This document shows positions 34,401-43,249 of a DNA stretch of 43,249 bases, piece by piece. Each line of letters begins with the position of its first letter. The first letter of the stretch is position 1. The position numbers and the translations under genes are program-made. The notes beneath the pieces were generated by a model. That model made no database searches. It worked only from the letters and a program-made list of their open reading frames with translations, and had not been told where the DNA came from. The stretch is from Gonium pectorale (taxonomy: Eukaryota > Chlorophyta > Chlorophyceae > Chlamydomonadales > Volvocaceae), in contig LSYV01000041.1 of NCBI GenBank assembly GCA_001584585.1, forward strand, positions 504,530-547,778, read 5' to 3'.

Positions 34401-37400
34401 CGCATTCCCTAGTTTCCACACAATGATTGCTAGCATGGGCCTTGTCGGTGCTGAATTGGCTGGCAAGTCCAGAAGGCACCTCCCCTGGGGCCACACCCGC
34501 CGCGCACACCCACACAGGCGTACCGCGACCTCTACCAGGCCTCGCTCTCCATCGCCCCGCCCGCGCCGGCGGCCCCGCCGCCGACGCCCTCTCCGTACCA
34601 ACCCGGCTTCCCGCCGGCACCTCCAGCCGCCACCTCGGGTGAGCATGCGGCCTTCGGGCGCCGATGCCCCTGCCCGCACACGTCCCTGGCTATACCTGGC
34701 TCACGTCCGTGGAGGTGGCTAGGTGGCTTCCCTGTTTCTGCTTTCTGTCCTTCTTCGTTTGCTTGCCGTGGGGTACTGGACGCATGCCGCTTGTGCTTGT
34801 AGCCCGCTGGGCAGCGAGCTTCCCGTAGCGCCGGTGCGGTTCCTAGTTCCGCTGTTTCTGACGAACGGTTGTCAGCCTCACTTATCCCCTGGGACCCCGG
34901 TCTTCTTGGTAATCGGTCTTTGGATTTAGGACTTTCCAGAGAGGGCTCCTTTGGGGCTTCGAAGGCGAAAGGACAATGGGGCGCTGGGAGCATTTCGGCA
35001 TTTGACGATTCGGCATGACTCGGGATGACATGCGCATCGGGCTTCTCTAGGCCTTCCAACCTCCCAACCTCCCAACCCCCCATCCCCCCCGCCTGCCGAC
35101 ACAGACTTCCACAATGTCGTATGCGATTCGGTGCTTCGCGTGCGGCCCGTCTCCCGGCTCTTACTACGGTACTCCCCGCCTGACGCTCTCGCCCCGCCCC
35201 CGCCCCCAGGTGGCGCCGGGTCGACCCCTCAGCCAAGCCACGAGCTGGTGAAGGTAGTGGTGGTCGCGGTGGTGGTGTCGGTTGTGGGCGGCGCGCTGCT
35301 GGTGGCGGCGGGCGCAGCGGCGGTGCTATGGCTGCCGGAGGGCTACCTGAAGAAGCTCTGCCGCCGCGTGTCGCGCCGCCTCAGCCGGCAGCTGGCGCCC
35401 CAGGCGCAGTACCGGCGCAAGCCCTCGGACATCAGCGTCTCGCAGCACCCGCAGGTCGGTCCGTCGAGCCCATGAGGGAACATATGTTTTGCGCGAGCCA
35501 CCTTGCGGATCAGGGTTGCTTGCCCATGCACGGCCTCCGCATTATGTATCCAGAAGAGCTGCGCCAGCGACACTGACGGGGGAATGGGGCAGGGCACAGA
35601 AACGGTAGCAAGGGGACCCGCCTTGAGCCTACGCGCCGGGCGGGGATGCGTGCGGGCGCGTGTGGGTGCGTGTGGGTACGTTGGGGCGCGTGTGCGCGTG
35701 TGTGTGCCGCCACTTGGCCCCTGCACCCGTCGCCTATCCACCGCCATTCATCGCCGCCGCAGGTCAAGGCCCCCGAGGCGTCTTCCGGCACCGCCATCCT
35801 GGTGACTGACATCCAGTCCTCCACCAACCTGTGGGAGGCGCTGCCTACCGAGGAGATGAACGCCGCCGTACAGCTGCACCACGTGTGCGTACGACGGCTG
35901 ATCGTGGAGCACGATGGGTACGAGAGCGCCACGGAGGTGCGCCCCGCGGACACGATGCGGGACCCACCCCGCTGGCGCGCATGCGGCTGTAACGCTCCGG
36001 CTCTTTACGCGCCGGCCAGTGCGAGGCATGCTGAGTGTCCGATTCTCAAACACTCTTGGGCGCGTGGGCTGTTGGGACCCTGTTATGTGGCTCCTCCGCC
36101 ACCCCCCTGCCCCCGGGCCCGCAGGGCGACGCGGTCATCCCGGCCTCCATCCCTCTGCCCCGCCCGCCAGCCCCGCCCTCGCACGGCCAGGGTGCAACTC
36201 GGCCCTAACCCCGCGTGTAACGCCCGCCCGCCCCCGCCCCCGCCCTTGGCCGCCTGGCAGGGCGACTCGTTCATCCTGGCGTTCAAGTCCGTCAAGCAGG
36301 CGGTGGCGTTCGCGCTGGAGCTGCAGGTGGAGTCGGGGGCTATGGAGGAGGCAGGGTCGCCGGGCATAGCTGGCCCGCAAGGAAAGGAGCGAGGAAGGGA
36401 GGTGTGCTGGCGTGCAAGGGCGGAATGCCATCGCAGCGGCCATGCCAAAGGGGAACCTGGATTTGCGTGGCGGCGGCCCTGCGGTTTCCAGCCTCTCCCC
36501 CCTCCTACGCCGCGGCCCGTTTCTGAAACGCAAGCCCGTACGGCGCCGTACAATCGTTGGCAGCTCATCCTGCTCGTACCTTGCCCTCGAGCCCTGTCAT
36601 TGTCGTCTGCGTCCTGTCACTGTCCCGTCCGGTCTTGTGCACTGACCGCCGCCCCAGCTATCTTGTCGGTGCCCCGCCGTCACACTCTCTGTCGCACACC
36701 GCAGGCCCTGTTGCTGGTGCAACCCTGGCCCGAGTCCCTGCTCCAGGAGGAGGTGCGGGGGGCAGTGGAAGGGGCTGGGTGGGGGGAGGCTGACAAGGAG
36801 AGGGCTTGGGAAAGGGCGGACTGCTGGTGGGCGCTTGGCGGCGGGAGGAACAGCAGGAGCTGGGGAGTTGAGGCTGCCGGTCTGGGTGTTCGGCCGGCCG
36901 GAGCGGCCGGTGGGAGGCAACGGGACCTGGGGCCCGGGCGCGGAATCACGGACTCGCATAATCAGCGCTCTGCCCGCCGGTCATGCAACCTCCGGCGATG
37001 CGGGTATCGCTGGCCACAAGTTGTTTATTCCGAGCTCCATTGCGGGAGCAGCTGCGCTGGCCGCTGTCGTTGCAGCTCGCGGGCCTCCGCAGCCCCCGTC
37101 CTCCACCCCATCCTGTTGAGCACGCCGCAACGTTGCACATGGGCTCCGGCCTTGGCGGCAGCCCCAGCTCGCCCCACCAGGCCCTATCCTGTTCGGCCAC
37201 CAACAATGCCGCTTGGCCATACCGGTACGCGGTACCCCTGGAGCCGCACGATAAGTCCATCACATTCCTTCCCGCCGCCTCGCGTGATCGCCATGCCCCC
37301 CCCCCTCTCCGGCGGGGGACGGGACATATGCTGCTGGCGCGCAGCTCGTCGTTGTTCATTCCACTTTCCCTTCACCCCCCTCCCCCTCCGGCGGTCCTCG

Positions 37401-40400
37401 CAGGTCTGCATGCCGCTCTACACCGACCTGCCCGAGGGCTTTCCCTTCACGCACCACTCGGGCGAGGAGCTCGGGACCGCCGCCGCCGCCATCCATGCTT
37501 CCGGCGCCGCCGTCAGCCCCGTTCCCGCCACCACCGCCACCGCGCAGTCCGCCCTGGGCACCAGCCCACGCGCCGCCACCGCCGCCGCCGGCCTCGTGGG
37601 CGCACTGGCGAGGTCCTCGGCAGGCGGCGCGCAGCCGTCCTTCATGGGCCACCACCTCTTCCACCGCGGCGACTCCCACGGCGCTGACAGCCGCCCCAGC
37701 TTGTTGACCAACACCCAGCCGCCCACGCCCAGCGCATTCAGCGGCACCGGGGGCCACCACGCCCTCTCCAGCGGAATTTATCGGGACCGATGGCCCGACC
37801 CACGGGTCGAGGCCCAGTTGCAGCTGCAGCGGGAGGTGTCCCTGTTCTCCGGCTTCAGCCCGCTGCCCTCCCGCACGCGGGCCGGCGGCCGGCACAGTGA
37901 GCCGCTCGCCAGCTACGGCCAACTCAGCGGGGTTGACACCGGGGAGGGGGAAGCCGCGCGCACGAGCTACAGCGGCGGCAGCGGAGTGGGCCGGAGGCTT
38001 AGCAGGGCCGAGCGCGGCGATCCCGGGCACGCGTCTGCCGGAGGCGCCAATGGCAGCGGCGTCGGCGGCAGAAGTCGGCGCTACCTGCTCCACGCGCTGG
38101 CGGCGGCGCGCCTTGCGTCCAAGGCGGGGCGGGTGCTGGCGGCGGCGGCGGCGGCCATCGTCCCCCGGCGGCCCCGGGCGGTGGCCGACAGCCGGTCGCT
38201 CTCGCCCGGCCGCTGGCAGGAGGAGCGGGAGCGTGGGCGTGAGCGCTACACCGGCGGTGGCCAGCCGCACTCCGCCCGCTCTAGGTCACATTCGCAGTCG
38301 CAGTCGCAGTCACGGTCCCCGTCCACATCCCGACAGAGGCTGCCTCCGCCACAGCATCCCCCGCCGCCTCAGCTGCCAGCGGCGGCGTCCACGGACCCGA
38401 GCGGCGCCTCGGGCAGGGAGTACTACGCCCGGCCCAGCGCCACGCTGCACCCCGCGCTGCCGCTGCGGCCGCCGCCGCTGCTGCTGCCGCCTTCGGCCTT
38501 GGAATGCGAGGCCGGCGGCGGCGGCGGGGACGGGGCACGGACAAGCACCGACCCCTCCGACGCGCACGCCATAAGCAGCGACAACGGCAGGCGCGACGGG
38601 GACGATGGTCGCGGCGACGGGGACTACGGCGCCGACGGAGACGGCGACGGCGGCATAAGTAGCGTGCTGGGCAGGCCCCGTCGCCCCGCTGGCGCGCCGC
38701 TGCCGTCGGAGCCTCTGCCCTCCATCTGCGCGTCGGGGCTGGCGGAGGTGGTCGGCGGTGCGGAGGCTGTCCTGCATCGCCGAAGCCTGTCCTCCAATGC
38801 CGTGGCGGCGGCGGCGGCCGAAGGGTCCGGCGAGTGGCGACGGCGGCACTCTGGTCCCCTGCCGAAGCAGACGACGCTGTCGGTTGAGCTCCTCAGCATG
38901 GCGACGGCAAGCGTGCTGGAGGGCGGGACGGGCACAGGAACTGAGGGGGACGCGGACGCCGAGGCTGTGGCGGAGGCGGAGGCTGGGGAGCGGTCGGTGC
39001 TGCTGTCGGCGCGGCTGGCGCCGCCGCCCCTGGCGCAGGCGCCGCCGCTGGGCAAGACTCTGCGCCAGCTGCTGTCGGGGCTGCGGAAACCGGGGTTCCC
39101 GCTGCACGAGGCGCAGGGGCGCGCGAGGCGGCTGCTGATGTTCAGGTGAGGCAGCGGTCTCGCGGCCTCCCGGCCCCCACTACTGTTGTGGGCGCGGCAG
39201 GGTTGCGGGGATTGGGCGTGTGGCCCGTCGAGAGCCGGCTCGGTCGCTGCGGCAGCTGTGCGGCGCTCAACTGCCCTTTGTTGCGGATATGAACTGCGAG
39301 CGTGCAGGGGTACAGGACAATGTTTGCTCCAACCCCAGAACCCAACAACCCTGGCGCCTGCAGGGGTCTGCGCGTGCGCGTGGGCATCCACACCGGGGTG
39401 TCCAGCGAGGCCGAGGTGGTCTATAACGCGGCGTCGGCGCGCGTGGTGTTCAGCGGCCCCTGCGTCGCCACCTGCAAGGCGGTGGCCGACCTGGCGCACG
39501 GCGGCCAGGTGCGGTCGTGGGAGGGGCGCGGCCGGCAAGGGCCTGACCAAAGGAAACCACTGGAATGACGGAAACGGGCTGGCGTCCTGCAGAATTTCTC
39601 ACGTCCGGCGGGTGACCCGTTCTCGCCTTCGTCGTTGAGGGGTGAATGAAAGTGCCGGGGGATTTGGTGATGGGGTTTGCCATGCGTTGTGGGGATGGGG
39701 AGTTGAAGGGAAAGGAGAATGAACAACGACGAGCTGGGCGCCAGCAGCGTAAGTCCAGTCCGGCGGCCAAGCCGGTCCTTGCCTTGTTTCGCCGGCCCCC
39801 GAAAATGTCAGCGATCCGAAAGTCCAGCAGCCGCCAGGTGTGTGCCGCCGTTTCCGGCGGCGTCCGCGTCGATGGCTGAGTTGCGTACAGATTGGTAGTA
39901 TCTGGGTGTGGGGATGGGGGTTTTGCCATGCGTTGTGGGGGCTGGGTTGGCCATGTGTTGTGGGGACTGGGTTTGCCATGCGTTGTGGGGACTGGGGGTT
40001 TGCTATGCATGTGTGAGCGCTTGGGTTTGCGGCGGGGTTCCTCTTGACACCTCGCCGCCCTAAGCCCCGTGCTCCTTCACCCAGACCTGTCCAGCCCAGC
40101 TCTCCCCTTACCCTGCCTTCCCCAACCATGCTCTCCCAGTATGCTCTTTTCACTCTCCCCGGTTCTTCTCCCTCACAGCCCTCCCTTTTCCCACCCTCGA
40201 CTGCTGCCTTGGCGCGCGCTTTCTGACGATTGGCAGATCTTCCTGAGCGACGCTGCGCGTGCGGCGCTGGAGGCGGCCACCCACCACCACAACGGCGGCA
40301 GGCCAGCTGGCACGCTGGTGAGTCCCGTGCTGTGACTGGTGACCGCCGCGCTGTGGCAGCCGTGCCTTTGTTGGGCACTAGGGGGGGCCCGCTCCAAAGC

Positions 40401-43249
40401 CCACATCCGCGTACCGGTCCTGGAGGTTTGGCCAGCAGGAGGCGGCCCGCCTTTTTCTCTCCCTAATACGCGTCTGGGAGAGGGCAGGGACATCCACGTT
40501 TATAACCGGCTCTCGTCGCTAGGCTGCCGCAGCCGGAGTGCTGTAAGAGCGTCCCCACCTATCCGGGGTGTGCTGCTTCCTAATGCGCTGTTGCCTAATG
40601 ACGCGCCCGGCCTGCCCGCTGCCATGTCGGCCTTCCGTGCGCTGCAGATGCTCCGAATGGCCACGTACGCGCTGTCGCAGGAGCCCTCGCCGCCGTCCGC
40701 GACGCCAGTCGGCAGCGCGCTGGCCGGTGCCCGCCTGGGCAGTGTGTGGCCCGGCTCAGGCGCGATCCTCGCGCCGCGCCGCGCCCTCTCCCGCGCCATC
40801 TCCAGCCCCACAGCCGGCATGCAGGCCAGCGCCTCCACGTGCCCGCTCGCCTCCCCATTCGCGACGGTCGACAGCCCCGGAGGCAGCGGCCGTCGATCGT
40901 TGGACCTCGTCGCGTTCCGCAGCGTCCGCGCCCGCAACAGTGCGGACATGCCGACGCCGCTGCCGCCTCTGCAGGCCGCCGTGCAGCTGCACCAGCAACA
41001 GCAGGCGCAGGCCGCGATCTCGTCCGCCTACTGGCTGACGTGCCCCAGCCTGTCCCAGAGGCTGGCGCTGGTGCCGCCGCCGCGCGGGCCGCCCAAGGGC
41101 CACCGCACGGTCAACGACGTGTACGACATGCCCGTGGGGCGGGTGTCGTACGCTGTCGTACAGGTGCCCGCGGCGGCGGCGCTGCTGGCTTGGGATGACC
41201 GGGTCGCGCGGGAGGCTCTGGCGCTGCTGGCGGCGGAGGCGGCGGAGCAGCTGAGGGAGGTGGACGGGGGCTATCTGGTGGGTGGGCGGCTAGCGTGCCT
41301 GCGTTGGGGCCCTTTGCGTTTTAAGGACCCCGGCTGATCCTCGGCTGTCCTGGCCTATGCAATCAGCTGCACGCAAGGGAGGGTGGGGAAGGGCATGTGC
41401 GCACTCGGGACTGCACTCCCCCGCCGACGCCACAGCCGCGACGTGCGGGGGCCTCGGGGAGCTGCCGCGCGACGAGAGGGCCTCCCGCGCACGAGTCACA
41501 AATGAACTCAGGCTTGCAAAGCCCTGCAGCTGGCTTCTCGTGGGCAGTCGGCAGCATGTACCACCTCAGGGCCCGATACAAACGCTTTGGCACGCGCGGC
41601 TTCGCGCCCGCACCTCTTTTGCTCCCCGCCACGCAGACATCCCCGCAGCCCGGCCACCTGACCGCCGCCTTCACCAGCGCCACCGCGGCGGTCCGGTGGG
41701 CGGAGGGCCTGCGGCAGCGGCTACTGGACGCGCCCTGGTCGCAGGTGGGCTGCGGGGCGGGCTCGAGCCTTGTGCGTCCATTTCTGCGAGGGGTGCGTTA
41801 TCTTGTGCAGCCAAGGTGTGAGGGACGGAGGTCCTGCGCTGGCGTCGCTCCGCCCAGACAGCCGCGCGCACGGCCAGGGGATCGAGCCAGAACTTGGCCC
41901 AGGCGCTGCGGTGAAGCAGCCAGACGCGCTCACCCGTAAGGGCACTGCTAGTGCAGCGCACAGCGCTCTCGGCGCCTCCTGAACCTTCACTCGGTCGCAC
42001 ATTGAAATCACAATCAGCGGGAACAGTCGCCGTCACGCTACTGGGCAGCCGTCGACCAGTCCGCGGTCGCCTGGTGGGCTTGCTCACCCTCCGCGTCCGC
42101 TAGCGCTCCCCCGCTCACGTCCAAGGTGGTTGGGGAACACATGCTCGCTCCCGTCTGTTCGCACGCGCACGCGTTACGCCGTGGTTTGGCGGCACGGGAA
42201 GCGTCTGCTCGCTTCCTCCTGTCCGCTCCCGCCTGTCCGCTCCCGCCTGTCCGCTCCCGCCTGTCCGCTCCCGCCTGTCCGCTCCCGCCTGTCCGCTCCC
42301 GCCTGTCCGCTCCCGCCTGTCCGCTCCCGCCTGTCCGCTCCCGCCTGTCCGCTCCCGCCTGTCCGCTCCCGCCTGTCTGCACGCGATTGACGCGAGGTCG
42401 TCGCGCAGGAGCTGCTCGAGCATGAGATGTGCGAGGCGGTGGAGGCAACCGAGTCGGAAACCGGCTCAAGCTCGGGCGCCTCCTCGTCCGGCTGCTCGTC
42501 GCCGCGCACCGACGGCCCGCCCTCTGCCGCCGCCGCCGCCGGTGGCCCGCCCTCGGCCGGTGGCTACAGCGGGCCACCCTCCGCCGGCGGTGGTTGCGGC
42601 GGACCACGCGGCAACGCGGCCTCGCAGTCGCTGCGCGGGCGGCTGAGCGCCGTCAGCAGCGCCCTCCTGCACCTCCACACCGAGCTCCACTCCGCCCACA
42701 GCTACCAGAGCTCCACCCAGAGAGCTCCGTACCATCACCACCATCACCACCCTGGTCCTCACCACCACCACCATCACCACCTCCATGCCCATCACCACCA
42801 CCACCACCACCACGTTCACCGCGCCCTCACCCACGACTCCCCAAAGCTCCAGCTCCAGCTTCAGCATGCTCTGCCAGGACACCTCAGCCAGCATGCCTCC
42901 GGCCGCGCCGAGCTGTCCGCCAGCCATACCGCCGGCGGCCTGGCGGCCTGGATCTCGTCTCGGCTCAACCACGCAGCGCCCGGGCACGGGCCCGCATTTG
43001 CTTCGGCGCTCGTGAGTCCCCCGCTGGGCCCGCACACCCGCCAGCACTCCACACCCTCGAGTTCGGCGCCGTCACCGCCGCCGGGCCCTGCCTCAACGCC
43101 TTCCCCAGCGGCCTTAGCTGCGGCCGCTGCCGCCGCTGCCACGTCGCTGCACTTCACCACGCCCTTCAATGCTCTGGCGCCGGCGTCCTCCTCCTCCGCC
43201 GCCGCTGCAGCCGGGCCGGCCACCGTCCGGCGCCGGCGCCGGCGGCAGC
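28409..43249 (+). CDS. Receptor-type class III nucleotidyl cyclase with solute-binding ectodomain (partial, runs off window end)
   Basis: Modelled exons: 28409-28507, 28923-29233, 30228-30281, 30481-30552, 30878-31070, 31616-31878, 32195-32481, 32774-33109, about 33448-34027, 34518-34638, 35210-35454, 35763-35936, 36261-36326, 36705-36752, 37404-39145, 39364-39508, 40237-40317, about 40648-41277, 41649-41744, 42409 to the window end. At least one exon between 29234 and 30227 is missing, since the phases do not match. Exon 1 encodes a signal peptide (MKSIGSFGDWAIVFCILSVA). Exons 2 to about 9 resemble an extracellular solute-binding fold (DTYGAWLLPTLTRFALRYDV, VPLDGSGLLTLYRQDVLPAL, VPTTWRELLKFAGEYV). 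A transmembrane helix follows (about 35254-35328). The first cyclase half has ILVTDIQSSTNLWE and GDSFILAF, with both metal-binding Asp; the second half lacks both. It presumably makes cAMP or cGMP in response to an external ligand; which nucleotide cannot be told. The family is expanded in Chlamydomonas. Confidence 0.75.
28765..28841 (+). repeat. Two tandem 39-bp units in intron 1 of the cyclase gene
   Basis: Two near-identical copies starting CTGTCACCCCGG and ending TTTGCCAT(A/G)CATG, adjacent, with a few mismatches. They lie shortly before the inferred exon 2 acceptor. Confidence 0.85.
29234..30227 (+). other. Unresolved interval of the cyclase gene, probably intron plus at least one missed exon
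   Basis: The exon ending at 29233 leaves phase 2, while the exon starting at 30228 must enter in phase 0. A short exon should therefore lie here, encoding the ectodomain stretch just before DFSQQLRMQLATYQGATV. Candidate open stretches exist, for example around 29560-29620, but no acceptor and donor pair was convincing. Confidence 0.5.
32691..32720 (+). repeat. Three tandem 10-bp GCAGCCGGCC units
   Basis: Two exact copies and one with a single change, in the intron before the exon starting at 32774. Confidence 0.9.
34214..34298 (+). repeat. Minisatellite: five exact 17-bp units
   Basis: The unit CTGGGGCCGCACCACTG occurs five times head to tail inside the intron 34028-34517 of the cyclase gene. 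The copies are identical, so the expansion is recent or homogenised. Confidence 0.97.
35254..35328 (+). other. Transmembrane helix of the cyclase
   Basis: About 25 residues rich in Val, Ala and Leu (VVVVAVVVSVVGGALLVAAG), bounded by His-Glu-Leu-Val-Lys before and a basic stretch (KKLCRRVSRRLSR) after. The positive-inside rule places the N-terminal solute-binding part outside and the cyclase inside. Confidence 0.85.
37330..37376 (-). repeat. Inverted dispersed repeat, copy A, in the intron before the exon at 37404
   Basis: The 47-nt reverse complement of this segment matches 39702-39748 with about 4 mismatches. The core on the minus strand is AATGAACAACGACGAGCTG. It ends only 27 bases before the inferred acceptor of the large exon 16. 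Confidence 0.9.
37440..39145 (+). other. About 560-residue low-complexity insertion inside the first cyclase half
   Basis: It follows VCMPLYTDLPEGFPFTHHSG and ends before the next exon resumes conserved cyclase sequence (GLRVRVGIHTGVSSEAE). It is rich in Ala, Pro, Gly, Ser and Arg, with a Ser/Arg/Gln run (RSRSHSQSQSQSRSPSTSR) at about 38279-38335 and many acidic Asp-Gly repeats near 38580-38660. The frame is open throughout and in phase with its neighbours, so it is probably translated. In a three-dimensional model it would form a long loop in the catalytic domain. Confidence 0.7.
39672..40015 (+). repeat. G-rich minisatellite with an embedded dispersed repeat
   Basis: Units of about 26 bases, consensus TTTGCCATGCGTTGTGGGGACTGGG. 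One copy is near 39676 and at least three adjacent copies, plus a partial, lie at about 39918-40015. Copy B of the inverted dispersed repeat (39702-39748) lies between the first unit and the rest. All of it is in the intron 39509-40236 of the cyclase gene. The G runs could form quadruplexes on the coding strand. Confidence 0.8.
39702..39748 (+). repeat. Inverted dispersed repeat, copy B
   Basis: Matches the reverse complement of 37330-37376 at about 43 of 47 positions. The two copies lie in different introns of the same gene, in opposite orientation, flanking exons 16 and 17. Confidence 0.9.
42205..42384 (+). repeat. Minisatellite: eleven exact 14-bp units plus degenerate ends
   Basis: The unit CTGTCCGCTCCCGC is repeated eleven times without change at 42219-42372, with imperfect copies at both edges. 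It is pyrimidine-rich on the coding strand and lies just before the acceptor of the exon starting at 42409, so it forms part of that intron's 3' region. Confidence 0.97.
42732..42832 (+). other. Histidine-rich segment in the last visible cyclase exon
   Basis: Runs of six, seven and eight His, separated by Pro-Gly-Pro and Leu-His-Ala, read in the frame that carries ELLEHEMCEAVEATESE. It is built from CAC/CAT codons. It lies in the second cyclase half, after the conserved Glu-Leu-Leu-x-His-Glu segment. It may bind metal or may simply be a repeat expansion. Confidence 0.75.

Noticed and set aside
35646..39149. A single 1,167-codon cyclase reading frame
   Set aside because: It reads through several introns. 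The conserved pieces are interrupted by non-conserved stretches bounded by good GT-AG sites with matching phases.
42205..42384. CRISPR-like array
   Set aside because: Units are contiguous 14-mers without spacers, in a eukaryotic intron.
1..43249. tRNA or rRNA genes
   Set aside because: No cloverleaf with a recognisable TTCRA-type T-loop or rRNA core was noticed by eye; a covariance-model scan would settle it.

Overview
The window looks like nuclear DNA of a chlorophyte green alga of the Chlamydomonas/Volvox group. The signs are GC-rich coding exons split by short GT-AG introns, very long Ala/Pro/Gln/Gly-rich tracts inside conserved proteins, secreted FkbM-type methyltransferase paralogues in tandem, and a receptor-type nucleotidyl cyclase with a solute-binding ectodomain. 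I cannot name the species. All gene models are my own hand splicing, checked only for frame and splice-site consistency.

Layout. (1) 1-8255, minus strand: three tandem paralogues of a secreted FkbM-family methyltransferase. The first is cut by the window start. All share a signal peptide and one phase-1 intron at the same codon. They are separated by gene-poor DNA holding a perfect 34-nt palindrome and a decayed repeat shared by two spacers. (2) 8256-11050: no gene recognised. (3) 11051-26240, plus strand: one very large gene (11 modelled exons, about 4,237 codons) for a PHD-finger protein of the land-plant MS1/MMD1/PTC1 family. The conserved parts together are about as long as the roughly 700-residue plant proteins. 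Almost all the rest is two disordered insertions, each mostly in a single exon of more than 5 kb. (4) 26241-28408: 3' flank and spacer. (5) 28409 to the window end, plus strand: a multi-exon membrane nucleotidyl cyclase with signal peptide, solute-binding-like ectodomain, one transmembrane helix and two class III cyclase-like halves. The first half keeps both metal-binding aspartates and the second has lost both, which suggests a fused C1-C2 pseudo-heterodimer. A segment of about 560 residues is inserted inside the first half. The gene runs off the window.

The three systems do not look functionally linked. The FkbM proteins probably act in the secretory pathway, the PHD protein in the nucleus, and the cyclase at a membrane. 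The most unusual features are the greatly expanded algal MS1/MMD1-like protein, with short motifs recurring in both insertions, and the asymmetric cyclase with inserted Ser/Arg-rich and His-rich segments.
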